Source: Saussurea involucrata (taxonomy: Eukaryota > Streptophyta > Magnoliopsida > Asterales > Asteraceae). Taken from it: a DNA stretch of 64,000 bases. The notes under the pieces were generated by a model. That model was not told the origin of the DNA, searched no databases, and saw only the letters and a program-made list of their open reading frames with translations. The DNA is taken from the NCBI GenBank assembly GCA_033807775.1, contig CM066321.1:255428422-255492421 (forward strand), written 5' to 3'. The translations under genes and the position numbers were made by a program. Shown in pieces: positions 32,950 to 43,410 of this stretch (position 1 is its first letter; every line of letters starts with the position of its first letter).

Positions 32950-32961
32950 GCTCTGATACCA
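32950..32961 (-). promoter_or_regulatory. Primer binding site of element C
   Basis: Minus-strand TGGTATCAGAGC, two bases inside the 5' LTR end; complementary to initiator Met-tRNA. Confidence 0.93.
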
Positions 32962-32963
32962 CT

Positions 32964-33876
32964 TGTTGGTCGCGAAGGGTTATACAAGTTTGTAGAAGGG
33001 GGGGGGGGGGAGGGGGGTTGAATACAAACACACTATTTTTACTTTTCTAAATTGTTTATTGATAGATCAAGACAATTTACAACTTGTTGCAGAACAAGAT
33101 TAAGGATTAACCTAATCTAAACAAGTTAAGAACACTAAGTTTCTTACACTAGAATAACATAGAAAGAAGATAAGAATATTAAGTATAATATTCTAACACA
33201 CAGATATAAAGAAGAAGATGGTCCGAGCACACTTCATTTCTGAAGTAGGGTTCTTCTTATATATTGCATGCATTTAATGCATGGCAGTATTGCTTTACAC
33301 GTGGCAGCAGTTGAGTGGTTGCATGTCATTGACCTTTGTAGACAACCTTAGTAGCCGCATGGTGCACGGTGTAGAATCAGAGTTTGTTGTACGATCATAG
33401 ACAAAAAGGGATGTCCATTCTGACATTTCGTACGGAGACGTGCAAGGGAGGTAAGACAATAGTACTTTGTAAGGAGACTTCATGATCAGCTTTCGTTGAA
33501 ACAGATCTTTATCAGCGAATGATAAAGTTCAGCGATTGCTGAAGTCTTCTACTTGATACTTCACGTTGAGTGGACAAATCTTGGCTTCGCTGATATCCGC
33601 ATCAGTTCATTAGTAGACTTGTCGCTGGTTCTTGGGCTTGATCTTCGACTTCAGCGTAGAACCTATGCTGACGTGAAACTTGTCTTCAGGGATCATAAGT
33701 AAATAAACTAAATTATCAGCGATCATCTCATAGACTGAACAGGCTCAGAGCTATTCGATGAACAGATTTCGCTGACTATCAGCGATAGTGAAACTCTAAT
33801 ACATATCATTTACTTATAATTTTCACTAAGTGTTAAGAGAGGGTCATTATCAAATCACTGAGGGTTTGGATCAACA
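32964..33876 (-). repeat. 5' LTR of element C
   Basis: A 913-bp partner of 3691-4611. Near its inner end it has a G-run expansion (about 20 G broken by one A, 32997-33017) where the other LTR has six G. It has lost about 66 bp after CGCTGACTAT (33772-33782). Minus-strand TATA is at 33256-33263. Confidence 0.92.
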
Positions 33877-34015
33877 TATTCTCAGTTGTAGTTAGGGTTG
33901 TATTCCGCAAACCCATTGTTGAAATTTGTTAAATTTTGGTATGGGCCAAGTTTTGGCAGTTTTATTATTATCTATGGAAACCATGTTTGGCTATTTTTGG
34001 GACGGGTTGTTACAT
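33877..34015 (+). repeat. Right part of solo LTR G
   Basis: Continues the LTR broken at 3690 and ends GGGTTGTTACA at 34015. It is followed by TCGCG, the second copy of G's TSD. Confidence 0.72.
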
Positions 34016-35884
34016 CGCGTCCGAACCGGAGTAGAAGGATCGTCGATTATCTGGTGTAGAGGGTGAGCCTTAGTCCATTTGGTGGATCCACATACCCACC
34101 GGTTGGAAGATCTTGAACAGCTTCAAGTGTTGATGGACGGTTTCTCAGAGAAGATGTAGCAGGATTCATCGATGGTTGAGTAACTTCCGGTTCTGGGGAA
34201 ATCAGAAGTTGGTCATTGAGTGTTGTTGAGGACGAATCTTCAGGAGTGATCTTCGTGATTCGCACAGGTTCCTCCGGGGGATTAGCCGTATCAGTCGTTG
34301 TTGTGTTTGTGGAGCTCTGAGGGGATTCCAGTGTAATTGTTGGAGTGCTCTTCGAAGGCGGCGGACCGGAAAGATTCGCCGAGTTCTCGATTTGAGCAGC
34401 TTCAGTTCTAGGTTGCACAAATACACGAGGGTTAGGCAAGTTAAAAAATTCATCATAAAAGTGTTAAAACAGTAAATCTAAATCAGAAAGATGTGATTTT
34501 GACGTAGATGCATGATTTGGATTTACTGGGGTTTGTGTAGATCCCGAACGTGAAAGTTCCGAAGCTAACACGCCAGTTAAAGCGGGTTCTGAACTGATTT
34601 GTTCAGAAGCCAAATTTGCAGCTTCGTCAAAGGTCACGTTTACGCTTTCCACGACGGATTTAGTCCGTTTGTTGTAAACGCGATAAGCCTTAGCTTGCAT
34701 CGAGTATCCGATGAATACTCCTTCGTCTGCCTTTGGACTGAACTTCCCGAGGTCATCTTTGTCGTTCAAGACGTAGCACGTGCACCCAAATGCGTGGAAG
34801 TACTTGATATTCGGGATGCGATTGTTGATGATCTCGTACGGCGTTATGTTGAACCGCTTGTTGATGATTGAGCGGTTTTGCGTGTAACAGGTAGTTGCAA
34901 CCGCTTCAGCCCATAGAAATAGTGGCAGCTTTGATTGTGACAGCATCGTGCGAGCAGCCTCGACCAAGGTACGGTTTTGCCATTCTACCACTCCGTTTTG
35001 TTGAGGAGTCCTTGCGGCAGAAAAGTTCCGCGAAATACCTACGGATGTCAGGTATTCGTTCACCGTTTGGTTCTTGAACTCCGTCCCGTTGTCCGTCCTG
35101 ATTGACTAAACTTGCTGTCGGAGGTTCAGCTGAATGGTCTTCAGATGGGTGATGATGAGTTCCGGGGTTTCGTCTTTGGAGTGCAGGAACTTCACCCATG
35201 TGTAGCGTGAGAAGTCGCCGACCATCACCAGGGCATACTTCTTCTTGTTGATACTCTGAACACGCATCGGTCCGTACAAATCCATATGGATGAGTTCGAG
35301 GGACCGGGACGTGCTCGGAACGGCCTTCGGCTTGTGAGTCGCTCGCTTCATTTTTCCATCTCGCATGCCCCGCAGAGTTTGTCCTTCTTGAACTTGAGCT
35401 CGGACATGCCTTTCACATGTCCGCCTAGCACCAGCTTGTTGATATTCTTGAAGTTGAGGTGCGAGAGTCGTCGATGCCATATCCACGCTTGTTGAGAGTT
35501 GGCCTTTGACATTAGATAGACTGAATCATCGGTCTTCAGGGCAGAGAGGTCGATGGTGTAGAGGTTGGTCTTCTGGGTTCCAACAAGCAGCTCCTTTCCG
35601 TCTTCAGTGCGGACGCTACACCGTTTTGCTTTGAAGTTGACCTCGAGATCTTTATCGCAGAACTGGCCGATATTGAACAGATTGTGTCTCAATCCCGCGA
35701 CGTATGATACCTTCTTGATCGTGATCTTATCTTGGACAATGTCGTCGTAGCCCATAATCGGCGCCTTGTCATCATTCCTAAACCTCACGTCTCCGCAGTA
35801 TTTCTCTGTGAAGTTCGTGAGCAGCTCCCTCCTTCCAGTCATGTGCTTGGAGTATCCTGAGTCTAAGTACCACACATGACCGTC
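34016..35884 (-). pseudogene. pol: Element A pol, N-terminal part: protease and integrase
   Basis: From the junction near 35885 the minus strand encodes the protease motif (VWYLDSGYSKHMTG), the pre-integrase zinc region (WHRRLSHLNF, CGACEM), a frameshift near 35360 and the integrase core (GDFSRYTW, TDNGTEF, QQNGVVEWQNR). A stop lies at 35106-35108, just before the second catalytic Asp. A Pro/Thr/Ser-rich linker with stops near 34440-34465 leads to the RT, which begins at 2261 beyond G. VVEWQNR differs from the usual VVERRNR/VVERKNR. Confidence 0.9.
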
Positions 35885-35916
35885 CTGCAAAAACAAGATT
35901 AATGGTTCTTAGGTAC
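35885..35916 (-). promoter_or_regulatory. Gag-pol junction of A with 3' splice-site-like signal
   Basis: Minus strand: GTACCT at the WVPK codons, ATTAAT containing the gag stop TAA, the run CTTGTTTTTG, and CAG at 35887-35885, with pol in phase 0 afterwards. This is the best pyrimidine tract of the four. Confidence 0.5.
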
Positions 35917-35939
35917 CCATTTGAAAATGGGTCCTAGAG

Positions 35940-36110
35940 GGTTAGGTTTAACACCTGACTGAGAAACCCGTTTTGAAATGGGTTTCCTTTTGCGTTTGGG
36001 TTTAACCTCTGACTGGGGAACCCGATTTGAAATGGGTTTTCTTTTGGGTTTTGGTTTAACCTCTGACTGGGGAACCCGTTTTGAAATGGGTTTCCTTTTG
36101 GTCTTACGGG
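35940..36110 (-). repeat. Tandem repeat at the end of the A gag
   Basis: Three copies of a roughly 54-bp unit (on the plus strand GGTTTAACCTCTGACT, then GGAACCCG or a variant, then TTTTGAAATGGG) encode repeated basic KPISxRVPQSEVKP peptides just before the gag stop. Confidence 0.85.
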
Positions 36111-36782
36111 ATTTGCGTTTAGGTTTAGAATGATAAACATGATAAGAACCAAACCAATCAGATGCATATCTATTATCGTCAAAGTCATTCAATCCACAGT
36201 TAGAACAACACAAACAATCATGGGATAATTGAATCAAATGTTGAATTGAATAAAGTCTAATTGGAAAATTAACACTTTGTTCAACAAAATTATCCGAATG
36301 ATTCAAACCACATTCATTAATGTTCTTCCTAGAATTAAAAGCAGAATTAAATGACTTCGACTCCGACTTGTTCTTGATAGATCCTTTGGCTACCCACTTT
36401 TGTTTGCCTTGTTTAGCCCGACAATTTTTATCTGAAACGTCATTAACGGCATGGTCAGCTGAGTTTGAGTAGACAGGATTTTTATCAGTGGATCGACCGG
36501 TCTTTTGCCGCGGCTGTGAATGATTTTGTGAACGAGAATCAGTTTTAGAAACTTTGTTCACAGCCAGGGTATTGGGTTTTGAAGAACTTTCGCCTTTAAG
36601 AAAATTGATCGGGTGATTTACCGCTTTAGAAAGAAAGTCGGTGTGATTCGGAAGAGGTTTTTCAAACGGAAAAGATTCAAACTCTTCATCTGAACTACCG
36701 TCGGAATTCATGAATGCGGAAAAATCAATATCAGGAATCGATGGACTAGGATTGGTTGAGGGAGGTGAGGAACACTTTGTGT

Positions 36783-37570
36783 CTGTTAGGGGTGAGTAAA
36801 ACCCGAACAACCCGGCCCGGTCCGAACCCGAACAACACCCCAATCTAGAAACCCCGAAAACCCGATACCCCGATACCCGACACCTGATTTTTTCCCCAGG
36901 TTTGTAGGATCGGGTTGGGGTCAGGTTCTACCACCCGATCCGACCCGAATATCCGAAATATTTTTAAAATAATTTTTTTATAAAATATATATACCTAATA
37001 CCAAAAGTCAATTTCCATCTTAACCTATATTCCTATTTCAAACGAAGAGAGACGAACTGGAGAGTGGAGAGAGACGAAGGAACTCAACGAAGCCTTCGAC
37101 GAACGTGAGCCTTCGACGGGATTGGCCATCGCTGGCCGGCCACTGCTCACCGTTGTCTTGCTACCGCCGCTGTCTACCACCACTGTTGTCTTGCACTCTT
37201 GCTGGTACGAAGTACGATTCTTCATTTCTTCATATGTTGGAATCTTTAGAACTCAAGATTTCAATTTAGGGTTTGGATTCCAATTTAGTTTGCAATCTTA
37301 AGTTGTTCTTGTTCCAATTTAGGGGTATTTGGTATTCTAAAAAAAAGTGGCCTGAAAATCTGGAATGGTTATGAAAGTGGGCCGCTGGAAATAATGGAAG
37401 CCCAACCCGAGCAACCCGATTCGGTCCGATCCGGAACCCGGACACCCGAAATACGAAATTCGATCCCCTTCTTGGACGGGTTTCGGGTGCTCTAATCTCA
37501 CCCCGAAATCCGATCGGGTAGTGGGGTTTTGGCCCCGATCCGACCGACCCGACCGTTTGCACACCCCTAG
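36783..37570. mobile_element. Element N: hAT-like non-autonomous DNA transposon
   Basis: About 788 bp with imperfect inverted ends: left AGGGGTGAGTAAAACCCG, right complement AGGGGTGTGCAAACGG. Subterminal CCCGAACCCGACCCG-type repeats occur at both ends. The flanks CTTTGTGT (36775-36782) and TTTTGTGT (37571-37578) are an 8-bp TSD with one mismatch. No transposase is present; small internal frames (such as 37025-37225) are not genes. The end and subterminal pattern is typical of plant hAT derivatives. Exact ends may shift by a few bases. Confidence 0.78.
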
Positions 37571-39870
37571 TTTTGTGTTTTTAGAAGAATCTGGTGCAGA
37601 AGCTTTTGAAAAATCAGAGTTTAGATCCTTTTTAACACAATCAGCTTGAGACTCTTTACCTTTTCGTGAAGAGGTTTTTCCAATAAAAGCTTTACACGAA
37701 GATGTATCGGTAGAGTCTGAGGAAGGTTCGGGTGAAATCATCTTTTCGTTTAGAAGTTGATCAAGTTTCTCTTGAAGTTGAAACTTGCTCACTTGCTCTT
37801 GCATCACTTCTGTTGCCAAAGCAGACAGTTTTGATGTGAGTCGATCGATTTCATTTCGAAGGATTTCCTTTCCTCATCCGACACAGATTCGGTTTTGGAG
37901 GATTTGAGTTTCTTTTCCTTTTGAAAATCGGTCCTTTCCTTCTCGAGTGTCTCCTCTAACTCGTCTATTTTTTATTCCAAAATGAGAGGAGGAACATAGA
38001 GTTTAAACTTGTCTGTCGCAGTTTTGGGTTCAGGTGCTGGGACCTCGTCCTTTTTGGAGGAATCCTTCGGCTCAACAACCTTATAGCCGTCAAAGTAGTC
38101 ATTCGAAAGATACTTGGATTTGTTCTTTTTGTAGGAATAGTTGAGAGGCTCATACGCAAAAGGTAATTGCATTTTAGTGGTGTGTGCGCGTTTGTATTCC
38201 TCAGTTTCCTCTTCTTTTTCCTTTTCAAGAGGTCCAGTCCAGTCGATTTTGTACTCGGGGTACTTTTTGTCTAGACCAAGAAAATTAAAGTGATAAAGAA
38301 TAGGTCTCTTAGACAAAACCTTTGTCAAGTACTGTGGGTTATCGTATCCAATTCCCCATTCCTTGTTAAAATACGTGAATTATTTGGTTTGTTCATGTGA
38401 ATTGTCTGATCAGTTTGACCTCTTTTGTGAAGTTTGGTTTCAAGATCGGTTATTTTCGAAACAAACTCTTTGTGTTGGATTTGGAGAGAGGAGCATTGAT
38501 AAATAATCTCTGCTTTCTCATCCTCACACTGATCAAGCTTTAAGTTCAATTCAGATATCTTGGCCCTTAAGTCCTTAGGTGCTATTGAAAGATTGGTACA
38601 TTTTTATTTTAGGTTAGCATTATCGGACTTGTATTTTTCAGTAGTACGCTTTTGAACATCTAGCTTTTCTTTTAACAAGTTAATTTCAAGCAGTTGTCCA
38701 TTAGTGGTAGCCTTATAAGATTCTATTCATTCAACAAATGGTTGCATCTGTTCGATTAAGCTTTGATGAATAGGTTCACATACCTGACACGGATTTGCCT
38801 TTTTTGATGAAGGAGAATGGTTGCCCATGAAAGCATCAGCATCGTCAGAATCGCTGTCAGTGTCGGATTGATTGAGCCAGTGGTCGTCTTCAACTAGCTG
38901 TGCCTTTCCCGCAGCTTTCTGTTCTGCCAGCAGAAGTTTGGCTTTGTAGTAGTGTACGTTTTTCTCGACGGGCTTTCTACAATCCTTGGCAAAATGACCC
39001 AATTTGCCGCAGTTATAGCACATGACAGGTTCGTCCTTCTTCTTTGACTCAGATTTGCGATCATCCTTCTCATTCTTCTCCTTGTGGTCAGGTTGCTTGT
39101 GCTCATCTGCCTTTTTCTTTCTTTCATATTTGTCCTTATAATCATGGCGCTTGTTGCAAAAAGTGGAGTAGCGCTGATTATTGGAAGAAGGTTTCTTGAA
39201 AAACTTCTTTTGCTGGAAAGATCTGGTGATTAGGGCCATCGCTTTCTTTACTGCAGTCAATTCAGGATCAGAATCGCTTTCCTCCGCTTCTTCAGATTCT
39301 GGTTCAGATTCACTCGGCTCTTGGGTTCGTTTGGAGTGACGGGTGGAAGATTTGCCTCTTTTTGAAGAAACGAGAGCGAGTGGATCGACATGTGACTTGG
39401 AAGCGGAATTCTGGCTGCTTAGTGTTTCCATGACTTCATCCTCATCCTGTAGAAGCATCTCGTAGAGTTCATGGATTGGAACGTTCTCCATCAGGTTGTT
39501 GTGTTTGATTTGAGAAGCGAACACTTTCCATTCTGGCAGGAGGTTGTTCAAAAACTTAAGGGAATTCTCCGTGTTAGATCGAGTGATTTTTTTCTTGTAG
39601 AGCTCGTTCAAAAGAAGGCAGAATCGTTCATAGGCCTGTGTGATTGATTCGTCGTTGCGCTGCTTGAAGCCATCAAACTTGGTGATGCAGCTATTGATCT
39701 TCAGTTGGTTTCTAACTTTGCTCCCGCTCATCATATTCTCTACTTGATCCCACATGCCCTTTGAAGTATGCTTGTAGCTGTCTATGGCTGTGTAGATCTG
39801 GTTTGGTAGAGCATGGACCAGATATCTCTTGGCATGTTTCCGGGTGTGTGAAGTGTCTGAATAGCAAAAG

Positions 39871-40215
39871 TAACCGGATAAACTAAAGTTACCGGATAAC
39901 ACTAGGTTACCGGATAAAGAGTAGTTATCGGATAAAATAAAAAATTACCGAGAAAAGAGAACTTACCGGAAACTTAGGAGTGTCCGAATGTGACTGGGAA
40001 GTGAGACTTACCGAGTAAAAGTGCTTCCGGAAAGATGGATTGTCCGAACAGAGTATCCGGGAAAAGGTACTATCGGGAAGTAGACTTGACCGGATAGAAT
40101 CGTCCGGATACTAATGTAATCCGGATAGTTGTCCGGAAACTGAGGTTGTCCGGAAACTAGAGACAATCCGGATGAAATCTTCCGGAAAGCAGCCTGAAAA
40201 AGGAAACTTACCCGG
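39871..40215 (-). repeat. CCGGA-motif cluster in the A leader
   Basis: About twenty copies of CCGGAT/CCGGAA/TCCGAA-type motifs in 345 bp between the 5' LTR and the gag core. Several carry a common TTACCGGATAA context. The cluster lies where the missing N terminus of gag would be expected. Confidence 0.8.
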
Positions 40216-40634
40216 AAACGATGAGATTGTCCAGTAACTGCGGTTGTGGTGAACAAATTGACTTGTATGCGATTAGGGTTGCTCAAAGTAGTTCCTGAAA
40301 GATTAGAAACCTTCCAAAACACAAAAATAACAATACCCTAAACGATTTTGAAGCAAAATAACAAGATTTTGATGGAAAAAAATTGATTTTTAGAAAGAAC
40401 AGAAACCAAAACTTGTGGATGAATTTTTGCTCAAAAACTATTCAAACAATCGAATTAGAATGAGAAAATTTGCAGAAACGCTAATGAGATCAATACTAAT
40501 CGAATGGAATACGCGGAAACTTGCAATTTTATGAGAATCAAAGAATGGTAATATGAACTCAAGAACACAGTCGACTAAAGTTCAAGAAACCTTACCAGAA
40601 ACCTTTTAAATGCTTTGAATCGAATCGTCTGTAT
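40216..40634 (-). other. Element A leader between PBS and the motif cluster
   Basis: AT-rich and without coding sequence. It includes A-rich stretches (40320-40460) and nothing else recognisable. Confidence 0.7.
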
Positions 40635-40646
40635 GCTCTGATACCA
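40635..40646 (-). promoter_or_regulatory. Primer binding site of element A
   Basis: Minus-strand TGGTATCAGAGC two bases inside the LTR end (TGTGGATCC on the plus strand). Confidence 0.92.
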
Positions 40647-40648
40647 AT

Positions 40649-40932
40649 TGTGGATCCCAGATTAGTGCATACAAGTAAGAAATCAATAGAATAGTATAAC
40701 AATCAGTATGATTTCAACTAGTCATCCATATAACTTTGATAAACCTTTCAGAGTGTTTACAAAGCTTTTCAATAATGAGTTATGACTATAATGAACGATT
40801 AACCTATTTTCTAAGGTTTAAACAACTATTTATATCTAGGCCTAATTTAAATCAAGCCCATGGCCCATTACAATTATTAAGCCCAGATACAATTTACATT
40901 TAATCTCTTGAACTTCTATTCAATTAGAATTT
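40649..40932 (-). repeat. 5' LTR of element A, main part
   Basis: Plus strand starts TGTGGATCC; the far end (ATTCCCAACA) is at 50025-50039, displaced by K. Total about 299 bp. A minus-strand TATA box (TATAAATAG) is at 40826-40834. AATTT at 40928-40932 is duplicated at 50025-50029 by the K insertion. Confidence 0.88.
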
Positions 40933-43393
40933 TGTAACGTCCCAAAAATTTCAAGGAAATTTAAAATTTTTAAAACATACATTTCATTATAAAACAATCA
41001 TAAATTAGTAATTCCCGTCTTAAATAAAATTAACGTCTTGACTCAAACCGTCAACAAAATTTATGCAGCGGAAAATTACATAATTAATTTCAAAGGGTTC
41101 GAAAGTGAAAGTTTAACAATCTTTGAAACTCTGCGCTTGATGTGTGTACGGTCACGCCCGACTGCCGCCCGCACCTGAAATAACAACACATTGGGAAAGG
41201 GTAAGCTAAACGCTTAGTGAATCCAACCACACACGTAGGTAGCAACCCCACGTATATCACCCCTACTCGCAAGTAGGCAACATCACCATCACCACGAATA
41301 TCAAACCACATAATGTTTATTATATAAGCACGAACCTCGGTCCCACCGAGTACACAAAATACATTAATGCAAGCTCAGTCCCACCGAGCCCTCGGTCCCA
41401 CCGAGTAAAGATTGTTGTACTAGCTTAGTCCCACCAAGCCCTCGGTCCCACCGAGCCCCTCAGTCCCACCGAGGTGTACGCATGCATAAATATTCCACAT
41501 ACGAATTTAACAAATCACAACCAGTTATCACATCCCAACTAGTTCATGTAAGCACATAAATACACGTAATAACACGTAACACAAAAGAACGACATACATG
41601 AAATTCCTAACTACGCGGTGAGAGAACTCACCTCAAGGCTAAGCAATGTGCTCACGAATCGCAACACCAACACGGCAATCTTCTTCACTTTCTCCCACCT
41701 AAATACGTAATAAAAGTCAAAGGAAAGTCCCGACCCATAACACGTTTACTAGCTTCCAAAAGACTAAATATTCCAGCTTTTTATTAAAAGTTACGGGTCT
41801 GTTCGGGACCTGTTTTACCCCCCCTAAAACTGATAAATACAGAAATTAAAATCCATAATTACGAAGTTCTAAGTCTTACGATTTCAGGGACGTATCTCAC
41901 GCGTCCTAACGATTTTTCTATAATTTACTATAGATTTTACAAAAATGATTCGCAGAACAGCGAACACCCGGACCTTTCAGTACAACATGGCAACTTCGCC
42001 CTAGCTATGGTCCGAATTGGTCTTTCCGCAAAACAGAGGAAACTTAATAGACTCCGAAACGAAACTTTTGGAACCAGTCCCATCCCAAACCGATATTCCA
42101 AGCAAAAGTTATGCATAAAACAAAACAGGGACAGAAAGCTGGAAGTTTTTCGGACCAGGCTGTATAAACGGCCCCATACGGCCCAGCTACAGGCCTAAAC
42201 AGACTTTCGGCAAAACACGAAAAACTTTCCTGACTCGATTAGTGAACTTCGGCTACCGATTTCATTTCAATCCGAGCTACGAGTAAAAGTTACGGCCACG
42301 ACAAAACAGTGGCAGAAAATCGTCATTCACATAAAATGACAAATCACCAAACTTGCGACCACTTTTTCACCTAGCTAGAGGCTGAACCAGTTTTCCGCTA
42401 AAACACGGAAAACGTGACCGACCCCGAACTGGAACCGTGGGTACCAATTTCGGCTCAATCGGAGTTATGACGGGAAAGTTATGGCCGTCGTAAAAACAGT
42501 GACTGAACAATTATTCACATGAAATGACAATTATAAAGAAAACGACGGTTTTAACGAATCGGCTTAATCGATTAAGTCACGACTTAAAGGGCTCTATGGG
42601 CATTAACAGGACACAGCCACGCACCACCCACTGCCACCTCCGGCAGTGGTGGTCGCCGGTGGCGGCCGGCGGCGGTCCTTCGACAAAACAACTAAAACGA
42701 GCCGCAAACCACCGCGAACTCCCTACTCTCTCGATCACCTTACCGCATGCACATATCTTACTCACACCACCACCACCACCACCCGACACCCAGCCACCAC
42801 AGTGGCGGCGCACGGCGGCGGCGCTGCCGCTGCCCTTTCGCCGGAAACCAAAAACGGAAACAGGAAGTAACGAGAACCATACCTTACAACGGCGACCCGC
42901 AACCGTGCCTGCAGCCCCTTCTTCTCGACCTCTCCGACGAGGGACGTTGACACCGATGGTTCTCCGGCGACCGTGGCGGCGTTTCTCCGGCAACCTCTCT
43001 CTCTCACTTTTCTTCCCCTCTCGGCTTCTCACACTCACGAACACACTCACGGCAAATGACAACAATGGAGAAAAGCAAACAAAAACAAAATGGGCTGTTT
43101 GACGTTGTTGTTGGAAACCGTCGAGAAGAGGAAGAGGGGGGGGGTCGGTCCCCCTTTCCCTTAGCCGTTCAAACCACTAACACCCCTCATTTTCCCATTA
43201 ACCCCTCCGGGTTCCCGCTCTTGGCATTTCCGGTCCCTGGTTTTTTTGTCATAAACACAAAGATAAGCAAGGTTGTCGCGTGTAACATTCGAGGTCCCTC
43301 CCTTGACAATTTCCGTTAATGAAATACACTTAAAACGATAATAAAATAAATACCTTAAGAATTTTTAAACCATACCGGGACACGGGCTTTACA
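40933..43393 (-). repeat. 3' LTR of element K
   Basis: A 2,461-bp repeat: plus strand TGTAACGTCC...GGGCTTTACA. It contains six CTCGGTCCCACCGAG-type hairpin units (41336-41474) and three degenerate tandem units of about 180-188 bp starting near 42003, 42183 and 42371. A CAC-repeat/GC-rich block follows (42640-42990). Open frames in the GC-rich part (such as 42524-43102) are not genes. Confidence 0.95.
41336..41474. repeat. CTCGGTCCCACCGAG hairpin array, K 3' LTR
   Basis: Six copies, four perfect or near-perfect palindromes (CTCGG-TCCCA-CCGAG) and two with A for G in one arm. The second copy of the array is at 48151-48289. Confidence 0.9.
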
Positions 43394-43407
43394 ACTCTCC
43401 CCCGCTT
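43394..43407 (-). promoter_or_regulatory. Polypurine tract of element K
   Basis: The minus strand reads AAGCGGGGGAGAGT directly before the 3' LTR. Confidence 0.88.
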
Positions 43408-43410
43408 GAA

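Larger units (their letters stand above)
3691..33876 (-). mobile_element. Element C: minus-strand Sirevirus-type copia with extra ORF, carrying B, I and M
   Basis: Its 5' LTR is at 32964-33876, PBS at 32950-32961, gag 32881 to 28128, pol 28109 to 24848, an extra ORF starting at 23870 and ending at 4880, and 3' LTR at 3691-4611. Near-matching TSDs TATTT/TATTC lie outside the LTRs. Without B (14.9 kb), I (2.0 kb) and M (0.4 kb) the element would be about 12.9 kb. The LTRs differ by two large indels and many substitutions, so it is clearly older than B, in line with the nesting. C and E share LTR type and protein sequences. Confidence 0.93.
2262..34015 (+). mobile_element. Element G: Ty3/gypsy-type solo LTR, split by element C
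   Basis: The pieces 2262-3690 and 33877-34015 together make a repeat of about 1.57 kb starting TGTAATAAC and ending GTTGTTACA, a short inverted terminal pair. It is flanked by TCGTG (2257-2261) and TCGCG (34016-34020), a 5-bp TSD with one change. Removing it rejoins the A pol frame. No internal region, PBS or PPT accompanies it, so it is a solo LTR left by LTR-LTR recombination. The ending ...GGGACGGGTTGTTACA fits gypsy LTR 3' ends on the plus strand; the superfamily is inferred from termini only. Confidence 0.75.
35899..39902 (-). pseudogene. gag: Element A gag, interrupted by hAT-like element N
   Basis: The 391-codon opening stretch (39902-38727) holds the core gag domain, an acidic Ser/Glu region and one CCHC knuckle (CYNCGKLGHFAKDC, about 39020). 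Stops near 38727 and 38600 and a shift near 38325 follow within a coiled-coil region (to about 37820). Element N then interrupts at 37570-36783. The rest is a basic tail with three near-identical KPIS(K/N)RVPQSEVKP units and the terminal WVPK. Compared with other copia gags the first 100 or so residues before the core are missing or replaced. Confidence 0.85.

Noticed and set aside
37025..37225. Small frame inside element N as a transposase remnant
   Set aside because: It is short and low-complexity and shows no hAT dimerisation or zinc-finger motif.
42524..43102. 192-residue open frame in a GC-rich region, with an overlapping 162-residue frame on the other strand
   Set aside because: It lies inside the K LTR, is repeated in the other LTR (49157-49735), is low-complexity and matches no domain.
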